From contig DASXYG010000055.1 of assembly GCA_036502625.1 (NCBI GenBank), forward strand, positions 161,078 through 225,077: a stretch of DNA of 64,000 nt, in the 5' to 3' direction. The translations under genes were made by a program, and so were the position numbers. Every line of letters starts with the position of its first letter. The first letter of the stretch is position 1. The notes below the pieces were generated by a model that made no database searches, was not told where the DNA came from, and was given only the letters and a program-made list of their open reading frames with translations. Origin of the DNA: DASXYG01 sp036502625. Its GTDB lineage: Bacteria > Actinomycetota > Actinomycetes > Streptosporangiales > Streptosporangiaceae. This document shows, piece by piece, positions 58,392 through 64,000 of this stretch.

Positions 58392-59197
58392 GGGCGAGGG
58401 ATGTCACCAGCCTGTTGGAGCGGCTGTCGGAGCGGGACCTGGCCGTGCTGGAATCGCTGCGTACGTATCGGCTGCTGACGACCGCATTGGTACGCCGTCT
58501 GCACTTCGCCCACGGCCACGCCACGATCGGGGCGGCCTCGGGGGCCACCATGCGCGTGCTCACCCGGCTTGAGCAGCACCGCCTGATCGCCCGCCTCGGC
58601 CGGCGCATCGGGGGCGTACGGGCGGGCAGCTCCGGCATCACGTGGCAGTTCGCGTCGACTGGCGAGCGGCTGCTACGCACGCTCCACGGCGAGACCAAGC
58701 GGCGCCGGTACGTCGAACCCTCGGCGGCCTTCGTCAATCACACGCTGGCGGTCGCGGAGCTGGCCGTACAGCTTCAGGAGCTCCACGGCGTCGGCACCAT
58801 CGAGCTGCTGCGTTTGGAAACCGAACCGCGCTGCTGGCGCTCATTCGTTGGGTCCCACGGATCGCGCCAGTGGCTCAAGCCCGACCTGTACGCCGTGACC
58901 GCCAGCGGCGACTACGAGGATCACTGGTTTACCGAGGCTGACCTGGCCACTGAGCATCTGCCGGACGTGGTGCGCAAGGCCGAGGTGTACCAGCGCTACG
59001 CGGCCACGGGGGCGTACCAGGCCGAGCAGGGGGTGTTTCCGGCGGTGGTGTGGGTGGTGCCCAGCGAGAAGCGTCAGCGCGCGTTGGAAGAGGCGCTTGC
59101 GAAGGAGAAGTCTGTCCAGACTGAGCTGTTTCAAGTGACTACCGCCGCCAATTTCCCGGGACACATCACTGCCCGCGAATCCTCGCGACATGAATAA
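58388..59197 (+). CDS. Replication-relaxation family protein
   Basis: A 269-residue protein. The N-terminal winged-helix part reads 'SERDLAVLESLRTYRLLTTA' and 'TMRVLTRLEQHRLIARL'; the central part has 'VNHTLAVAELAVQLQEL', and 'WLKPDLYAVTASGDYEDHWF' forms the DUF/nuclease-like core, with 'DPD'-like acidic residues (LKPD, TEADLATE). Members of this family accompany coupling ATPases in actinobacterial elements and are thought to act as relaxases or initiators. Position here supports that role. Confidence 0.8.
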   Translation: MRARDVTSLLERLSERDLAVLESLRTYRLLTTALVRRLHFAHGHATIGAASGATMRVLTRLEQHRLIARLGRRIGGVRAGSSGITWQFASTGERLLRTLHGETKRRRYVEPSAAFVNHTLAVAELAVQLQELHGVGTIELLRLETEPRCWRSFVGSHGSRQWLKPDLYAVTASGDYEDHWFTEADLATEHLPDVVRKAEVYQRYAATGAYQAEQGVFPAVVWVVPSEKRQRALEEALAKEKSVQTELFQVTTAANFPGHITARESSRHE

Positions 59198-59309
59198 CCA
59201 CCACCGCACTCCGCAGTTCCCGAATTACCGTGTGGAATAGTTGGCAAAACACTACAAAATTGCTGATTCTGAGGTAAAATATAGACACTAAAATAACCAG
59301 AGGCACCAG

Positions 59310-59717
59310 ATGACAGATACTGCCGCGCGCACGACCGCACGCTTCGCCGAATACGTGAAGACGCACCGCAAAAAACGGGGGCTGAGCCTCCGCCAACTTG
59401 CGCGCAAGGCCGGGATCGATAAGGGAAACCTCGTCCGTATTGAGCAGGGCAAGCGCGTGCACTCACCACGTCCTGGCGTGCTCAACCGGCTTGCCAACGC
59501 CCTGGGGGTACCGGTCACTGACCTACTCACCTGTGTGGGCTACGACGTGCCGACCGACCTTGGCGGCTTTATCCGAAGCCAGTACGGCCACCTGCCCGAG
59601 GACGTCGTTGCCGAGATCGTCGCCTACGTCGAACGAATAGCCAGCACGTACGACATCGATCCCCGCGGGCCGATGGACAGCGAGGACGCAACCCAACCAC
59701 TGCTCACCGATTCGTAA
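59310..59717 (+). CDS. XRE-family element regulator
   Basis: A 135-residue Cro/C1-type regulator: 'FAEYVKTHRKKRGLSLRQLA' and 'GNLVRIEQGKRVHSPRPGVL' make the HTH; the C-terminal 60 residues are helical. AGAGGCACCAG precedes the ATG. The upstream 110 bases are very AT-rich, the likely promoter. Next to an ImmA-like gene and a recombinase it matches the ImmR position of integrative elements. Confidence 0.85.
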   Translation: MTDTAARTTARFAEYVKTHRKKRGLSLRQLARKAGIDKGNLVRIEQGKRVHSPRPGVLNRLANALGVPVTDLLTCVGYDVPTDLGGFIRSQYGHLPEDVVAEIVAYVERIASTYDIDPRGPMDSEDATQPLLTDS

Positions 59718-59749
59718 CGTCACGGGTGGGAGAAAGGAGGAAGTTTATT

Positions 59750-60205
59750 GTGCGTAACTACACCGCTAACAATCCCACCTTTAACGTCCTCGCTGAGCTT
59801 CGTGCACTCGCACAGCGGCCGATCGTCACGCTTGAGGATCTGCGCATGGTTGGCCGCAAGCAGGCAGCCGCGCTCGCCGCGCGGTTGGATGTACCGGCTT
59901 CCGGCGTGCCCGCTCGCCTAACCACGCTCATCCCGAGTATCCGCATCGAGTATGTCGACGACGTGCCAGCGCCAGGCGTCACGTTCTGGGCGAGCCATCA
60001 CTGGCACATGCACATTTCCGCCGTCGATCCTGAGCGGCGCCGAGTCGCGACGATCCTGCGCGAACTCAAGCGGGTCATCGACCATCCGCTCCATGCGAGG
60101 CTCCCGGCGATTAGCGCACACGAGTGGAACGCACTCGCCGTTCAGTTCGCCGAGGAGGTATTGGCGACCGTGCTCAATCAAACGAAGAAAGGAGCAACTC
60201 TATGA
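59750..60205 (+). CDS. ImmA/IrrE-like protein lacking the HExxH site
   Basis: A 151-residue protein. The middle resembles the ImmA/IrrE metallopeptidase core ('GVTFWASHHWHMHIS ... LRELKRVIDHP'), but where active members have HELxH this one has RELKR, so zinc catalysis is probably lost. AAAGGAGG lies 9 bases before GTG 59750, which I take as the start. It is placed between the XRE gene and the recombinase and overlaps the latter by 4 bases. It may bind the XRE repressor without cutting it. Confidence 0.65.
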   Translation: MRNYTANNPTFNVLAELRALAQRPIVTLEDLRMVGRKQAAALAARLDVPASGVPARLTTLIPSIRIEYVDDVPAPGVTFWASHHWHMHISAVDPERRRVATILRELKRVIDHPLHARLPAISAHEWNALAVQFAEEVLATVLNQTKKGATL

Positions 60206-62085
60206 ACGAGGATCCACAACCCACCAGCGCTTACCTGGACGCACCCAATGCCGATGCGCAACGTACGTCGGCGCCTGTCCAGCCTCAGCCAGCTCAAGAC
60301 GAGCCAGTCGAGGCCGAGGAAGCCGTGCTCTACCTGCGCGTATCTTCCAAGAAGCAGATGAGCACCGGCTCCGATTACGACCCGGAGGGCAACTCCATCC
60401 CCACGCAGCGGCGGATCGCTCAGGGCAAGGCCGACGACATGGGCGTCCCGGTGGTCGATGAGTACGTCGAGCCGGGAAACTCGGCGACCAGCATCGACAA
60501 GCGGCCGGTCTTCCAGCAGATGATGGCCGACCTCAAGCAGCGCAAGTACCCGAATGTGCGCTACGTCATCGTCTACATGATGTCCCGCGCCTTCCGGAAT
60601 GCGATGGAAGAGCTGGTCACCAAGGCCCAGCTCGCCAAGATGGGCATCACGCTGGTCTCCGCCAAAGAGAACTTCGGCGACGGGTACCTCGGCGACGCCA
60701 TGCAGGGCATCATGGCGATCTTCAACGAGCTACAAGTCCGCATGAGCGGCGAGGACATCAAGATCAAGATGGCCAACAAGGCGCGCAACGGCGGCACCGT
60801 CAACCGAGCGCCCATCGGCTACCTCAACGTCCCCAAACTGGTCGACGGCCGCGAGGTACGCACGGTCATCATCGACCCCGAGCGCGGTCCGCTTATCCGC
60901 CTGGGCTTCGAGCTCTACTCCACCGGCGACTACACGTTCGAAGACCTCGCAGACGAGCTGAATGACCGCGGGCTACGCACCCGGCCGACCATCACTCATC
61001 CCGCACAAGCGCTCACCGCCGGCCGGCTATCCCAGGTCTTGCGTGACCGTTACTACATCGGCTACCTCGTGTACAAGGGCGAGGAGCACGAAGGTCGGCA
61101 CGAGCCCCTCATCAGCGAGGAACTGTTCGAGCAGGTCCAGGAGATCATCGAGACCCGCGCGACCGCCCAGGAACGCCGTCGAGTACACCACCATTACCTC
61201 AAGGGGTCGCTGTTCTGCGGCGGCTGCCGCACTGCCGGCGTCACCCAGCGCATGATCATGCAGTACACGGTCAACCGCTACGACACGGTCTATCTGTACT
61301 TCTTCTGTACTGGACGCCACAACGGCACCTGCGACACGCCACACATCAACGTGTCGCATCTGGAACAGGCGGTCGAGGACCACTACGCCACTATTCGGTT
61401 CAGTCCTACGTTCGTCACCGAGGTTCGCACCCACCTGGGCAAGTCCATCGAGGAGCAGAAGAGTGGCACGAAGCTGCTACAGCAGCAGGTCACAGCTGAG
61501 CTGGAAACGTTGGACACCCGCGAGGAGAACTTGCTCGACCTGGCCGCGGACGGCGAGCTCCCCCAGGCCAAGATCAAGGCCAAGCTGCGCGAGATCAAGC
61601 GGCAGCGCGAGAAGCTGCAGGGGCGACTTACCGACACCACCACTGACCTCACCGATGCGGGCCAGCTCGTCGAGCTGGCATTGACGTTCTTGGAAAATCC
61701 GCACGCGCTGTACCTGCGGTGCAACGACCACCAGCGGCGGCTATTGAACCAGGCGATCTTCAAAGCGCTCTACGTCGAAGAAGACAAGGTCACGGACTAT
61801 GAGCTGAAGGAGCCGTTCGCCAGCCTCAAAGCGGTGGAGGCCGCTCGGGGGGCACAGGAAAGCCCTGCTGATAGCTCAGCCTCGCTGCTTCAGGTGTATG
61901 GCCGCGAGCAAGGCACTGAGGCGGCCCAGGACGAGAAACGAGCACTCCCCCGGCAGGGGAAGGGCTCGTCGTGGCCATCTACCTTGCACGCCCTGCTCGG
62001 TGGTGGCACCGCTTTGGGCATGGGTTCTAGTCAGGCGTGTTTGGTGGGCGATACTGGGATCGAACCAGTGACCTCTTCGGTGTGA
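60202..62085 (+). CDS. Large serine recombinase (element integrase)
   Basis: A 627-residue recombinase. The resolvase domain begins 'VLYLRVSSKKQMSTGSDYD', with the nucleophile Ser48, then 'YVEPGNSATSIDKRP' and 'YVIVYMMSRAFRNAMEEL'. The recombinase domain and zinc ribbon ('LFCGGCRTAG' and 'FFCTGRHNGTC') follow, then a coiled coil (about 440-520). It should integrate and excise the element by cutting at a short core. The last 40 codons are not recombinase-like: they read across a hairpin and antisense through the 3' half of tRNA-Val (GDTGIEPVTSSV), so the end of the gene is probably made of target DNA. Confidence 0.88.
   Translation: MNEDPQPTSAYLDAPNADAQRTSAPVQPQPAQDEPVEAEEAVLYLRVSSKKQMSTGSDYDPEGNSIPTQRRIAQGKADDMGVPVVDEYVEPGNSATSIDKRPVFQQMMADLKQRKYPNVRYVIVYMMSRAFRNAMEELVTKAQLAKMGITLVSAKENFGDGYLGDAMQGIMAIFNELQVRMSGEDIKIKMANKARNGGTVNRAPIGYLNVPKLVDGREVRTVIIDPERGPLIRLGFELYSTGDYTFEDLADELNDRGLRTRPTITHPAQALTAGRLSQVLRDRYYIGYLVYKGEEHEGRHEPLISEELFEQVQEIIETRATAQERRRVHHHYLKGSLFCGGCRTAGVTQRMIMQYTVNRYDTVYLYFFCTGRHNGTCDTPHINVSHLEQAVEDHYATIRFSPTFVTEVRTHLGKSIEEQKSGTKLLQQQVTAELETLDTREENLLDLAADGELPQAKIKAKLREIKRQREKLQGRLTDTTTDLTDAGQLVELALTFLENPHALYLRCNDHQRRLLNQAIFKALYVEEDKVTDYELKEPFASLKAVEAARGAQESPADSSASLLQVYGREQGTEAAQDEKRALPRQGKGSSWPSTLHALLGGGTALGMGSSQACLVGDTGIEPVTSSV
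61939..61968 (-). terminator. Hairpin downstream of tRNA-Val
   Basis: CGAGC ... GCTCG with an inner CCCC/GGGG, followed on the minus strand by GTTTCTCG. It would terminate the tRNA-Val transcript and lies inside the recombinase 3' end. Confidence 0.5.
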
Positions 62086-62116
62086 ACGAAGCGCTCTCCC
62101 GCTGAGCTAATCGCCC
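62045..62116 (-). tRNA. tRNA-Val(CAC)
   Basis: Canonical: acceptor GGGCGAT/ATCGCCC, anticodon loop TTCACAC in CTTCG/CGAAG, T-loop TTCGATC, CCA encoded at 62042-62044. The recombinase frame ends inside it, so it marks the right junction of the element. Confidence 0.94.
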
Positions 62117-62165
62117 GGGAGCGGTGTTTACTCTAGCGCATCTTCGTGGGCGGGCTGTACGGCGG

Positions 62166-62486
62166 TCAGAGGTAGAGGCCGGTGCCGTGTTCGGTGCGTT
62201 CGCTGGCTGCGGCGTGGAGGTCGCGTTCGCGCATGACCAGGAGGAGCTCGCCTTGGACCTCGACTTCGTACTGGTCGTCGGGGTGGTAGAGGACGTGGTC
62301 GCCTACCTGGACGGTGCGGACGTGTGGGCCGGTGCCGCAGACCTCGCCCCAGACGAGGCGGTTGGTGGCGTCGGCGGTGGCGGGGATGACGATGCCGCCG
62401 GTGCTGCGGCGCTCCTTTGACTCGTTCGAGGGGCGCACCATGACGCGGTCGTGCAGCATCTGGATCTCGAACTTCGACTCGGGCAC
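62166..62486 (-). CDS. Short GroES-like co-chaperone protein
   Basis: A 106-residue GroES-fold protein: 'MLHDRVMVRPSNESKERRST' then 'GGIVIPATADATNRLVWGEV' and 'VQVGDHVLYHPDDQYEVEVQ'. The mobile-loop region is shortened compared with true GroES, and the GTG start at 62484-62486 gives PESKFEIQ before the conserved part. In actinomycetes this short paralogue is common and is separate from groES-groEL. Chromosomal flank of the element. Confidence 0.85.
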   Translation of the reverse strand: MPESKFEIQMLHDRVMVRPSNESKERRSTGGIVIPATADATNRLVWGEVCGTGPHVRTVQVGDHVLYHPDDQYEVEVQGELLLVMRERDLHAAASERTEHGTGLYL

Positions 62487-62549
62487 GGGTGTGATTGTAC
62501 GGGTCCGTACCGGTGCGGAGGCCGCGATGCCCCTGGTTACGCTGGGTTC

Positions 62550-62915
62550 ATGCGTAGCTGGGCGGCGGGGTTGGCCGATGTGGTGGTCGTGCTGGTGTTC
62601 GTGGCGATCGGCCGCGCGAGCCATCAGGAGGGGGACGCGCTCCTCGGCATCGCGGCCACCGCGTGGCCGTTCCTCGCGGGGCTGGTGGTGGGCTGGGTGG
62701 TCGTACGGGCGTGGCGGGCGCCGTACGCCGTGGTGCCGGCGGGGGTGGCCGCGTGGGTGGCCGCGGTGGTGGTGGGCATGCTGCTGCGGGTCGTGTCGGG
62801 CCAGGGCACGGCGGTGGCGTTCGTCATCGTCGCGACGGTGTTCCTCGGGGTGTTCCTGCTGGGCTGGCGGGCGGTTGCCGCGCTGGCGCGGCGGCGCTTC
62901 GCGCCCGGGCGGTGA
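62550..62915 (+). CDS. DUF3054-like membrane protein
   Basis: A 121-residue protein with four membrane helices (DVVVVLVFVAIG, TAWPFLAGLVVGWVVVRA, VPAGVAAWVAAVVVGMLLRV, AVAFVIVATVFLGVFLLGW) and the 'GRASH' loop after helix 1 that marks DUF3054. Function unknown. Divergent from the GroES-like gene. Confidence 0.85.
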   Translation: MRSWAAGLADVVVVLVFVAIGRASHQEGDALLGIAATAWPFLAGLVVGWVVVRAWRAPYAVVPAGVAAWVAAVVVGMLLRVVSGQGTAVAFVIVATVFLGVFLLGWRAVAALARRRFAPGR

Positions 62916-62976
62916 CGGCGGGCTAGAGGTCGTCGCCACGTACGCAGAGGGTCCGCGGTGCGGACGCGACGACGGG

Positions 62977-63330
62977 CTACAGGTCGTCGTCGTCGCGGAG
63001 GCGGGGGAGGACGCCGTCGATGTTGTCGGCGCGGACCAGGTCGCGGATCACGTCGACGATCTCCTTGACGCCGCCGCGGCGGAGGATGAGGAGGTCGGGG
63101 ATCAGCAAGTAGCGGCCGCCCAGGGACTCCCCCGACCGTGCGTGGTGGTCCATGATCCGGCGGATGACGTCGACCGTCATGACCGAGGCGCTGTAGCGGG
63201 TCCCGGCGGGGAGCAGCCGCACCTCGATGTCGGCGTCGTCGAGGGTGCCCGGGTCGTCCGTGCCGACCAGGATGTCGACACGGAAGTCGTCCTCCTCGTG
63301 TGTGTAGTACGGCTCAGGCACGCGCACCAC
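62977..63330 (-). CDS. Probable immunity protein of adjacent toxin
   Basis: A 117-residue acidic protein (YYTHEEDDFRVDILVGTDDP ... LPRLRDDDDL). It lies 15 bases downstream of the toxin C-terminus on the same strand, the usual place for the cognate immunity gene in polymorphic toxin loci. No family recognised; the role is inferred from position and charge. Confidence 0.6.
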   Translation of the reverse strand: MVRVPEPYYTHEEDDFRVDILVGTDDPGTLDDADIEVRLLPAGTRYSASVMTVDVIRRIMDHHARSGESLGGRYLLIPDLLILRRGGVKEIVDVIRDLVRADNIDGVLPRLRDDDDL

Positions 63331-63345
63331 ATTCCAGCGGTCTCG

Positions 63346-64000
63346 TCACGGGTACTTCTTCAGAAGGTAGTTGATCACGTTCTGCTCGTTGGCCTTGGAC
63401 GCCTTACCGACGATCTCGTAGCCGTCCTTCGTCACGCGGAAGAACAGCCGGGCGCCGTTCTCGCTCCGCATGTACGAGATCGTGTGGTTCAGGCTCTTCG
63501 CGCCCTTGCCCGCGTTGATGTTCCCCTTCATGAGCTCGTCGCGAAGGTGGTTCATCTCGCGCTGGACCTTCTGGTCCTTGGTGGCCGCCTCGGCGGCCCT
63601 CTTGAGGTAGGAGTCCTGGCCGACCACGGACGTGACCGGGTTGGCGCACTTGGGCTTGGCCGCCGCGAACGCCGGCTCGGCCCGGAAGACGCCGCCCGTA
63701 CGGACGGGGAGATCGGCGAAGGCGGCGTGGACCACCCGGTGGGGCGAGCCGCGATCGGACGGGACGTACGCGGCGGGCACCGGGATGGGGATGCCGCAGG
63801 CCTCGCGCGCCTTTTTCAGCAGGTCCTTGGCGCGTTTGGCGGCGGCGTTGGCTCTCTCGAGGATCTTGCGGCCCTTGGAGAAGTCCTTCCACAGCTTCAA
63901 CGCACCCTTGATCGCCTTCGCGAACTTCCCGATCTTCAACGCCGCGAAGAACAACGAACCGATATCCAACGCCGCCCACAAGCAAGAAGAGATCTTGCCC
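63346..64000 (-). CDS. Polymorphic toxin, C-terminal part (5' end outside window)
   Basis: The frame runs off the right edge. The visible 218 residues have a hydrophobic helical segment (LDIGSLFFAALKIGKFAKAI), a basic helix (ERANAAAKRAKDLLKKAREA), a linker with a paired cysteine, and an 85-residue C-terminal toxin domain: 'GKGAKSLNHTISYMRSENGA', 'RLFFRVTKDGYEIVGKASKA', 'NEQNVINYLLKKYP'. That end resembles RelE/BrnT-like ribonuclease folds used as toxin tips. The rest, with secretion and repeat domains, should lie beyond position 64,000. Confidence 0.72.
   Translation of the reverse strand, partial: GKISSCLWAALDIGSLFFAALKIGKFAKAIKGALKLWKDFSKGRKILERANAAAKRAKDLLKKAREACGIPIPVPAAYVPSDRGSPHRVVHAAFADLPVRTGGVFRAEPAFAAAKPKCANPVTSVVGQDSYLKRAAEAATKDQKVQREMNHLRDELMKGNINAGKGAKSLNHTISYMRSENGARLFFRVTKDGYEIVGKASKANEQNVINYLLKKYP

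Larger units (their letters stand above)
37900..62041. mobile_element. Integrated conjugative/mobilisable element (approximate limits)
   Basis: Right end: a large serine recombinase gene adjoining tRNA-Val, with XRE/ImmA-like control genes, a relaxation protein and a coupling ATPase upstream. Left end: placed just right of tRNA-Ala, where base composition drops and cargo genes begin, but it is not proven; it could also lie left of the tRNA array. No repeated core sequence was found by eye, which is normal for serine recombinases that share only a few bases. Confidence 0.55.

Noticed and set aside
37900..62041. Exact direct-repeat ends of the element
   Set aside because: I looked for the tRNA-Val 3' sequence around the left side (35,100-38,050) and found no copy beyond general tRNA similarity, so no attL is called.
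1..64000. rRNA genes, insertion sequences with transposases
   Set aside because: No rRNA sequence and no DDE transposase or IS terminal repeat was recognised; the only recombinase is the serine type at the right.

Overview
The window is high-GC DNA (third codon positions almost all G or C) with SARP/AfsR, LuxR-LAL, NB-ARC/TPR and XRE/HATPase regulators, F420-type LLM and FAD oxidoreductases, and a mycelial-actinomycete style of gene order. It is from an actinomycete, plausibly Streptosporangiales (Actinomadura/Nonomuraea-like); I cannot fix the genus from sequence alone.

Left part, 1 to about 35,100, looks chromosomal. It holds a TetR/MFS pair, a large LAL regulator, a class IV aminotransferase, a quinone reductase, an NB-ARC/TPR STAND protein facing a two-gene glycerophosphotransferase-like operon, and an AfsR-like SARP-NB-ARC-TPR regulator (both STAND genes carry an early TTA codon). 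An SDR with a poly-glycine tract and a second LAL regulator follow. Next is a ketose-type sugar regulon: on the minus strand FGGY kinase, ABC ATPase, permease, binding protein, DeoR and PfkB kinase; divergently a class II aldolase, then RidA and a ThDP enzyme. The segment closes with a glycosyltransferase, a leaderless ArsR with an SRPBCC protein, an LLM enzyme, two FAD monooxygenases and a divergent XRE pair with an obvious operator.

From 35,290 to 36,850 there is an array of 13 tRNA genes, all on the minus strand. Several are atypical: C33 in three of them, a class I tRNA with anticodon CAG, and a broken T-stem. A boxA-like leader lies inside the array. A tRNA-Ala(GGC) follows at 37,789.

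From about 37,900 to 62,040 lies an integrated element with lower-GC patches. Its transfer and integration genes are on the right: small membrane proteins, an MT-A70 methylase, a VirD4/TraG-like coupling ATPase, a replication-relaxation protein, an XRE/ImmA-like pair and a large serine recombinase whose reading frame runs into tRNA-Val(CAC). Its left half is cargo that looks like defence or regulatory modules: an OB-AAA+ ATPase operon, a ribbon-helix-helix protein, a two-TM membrane protein, a glycine-rich 21-residue peptide, a helical-domain/alpha-beta hydrolase fusion, a membrane-anchored HNH protein, and an XRE plus HATPase pair next to a tightly coupled radical SAM - P-loop kinase - methyltransferase - GreA-like operon. 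That last operon is my best candidate for an undescribed system.

The right edge (62,120 onward) is chromosomal again: a short GroES-like protein, a DUF3054-like membrane protein, and the C-terminus of a polymorphic toxin with its probable immunity gene.
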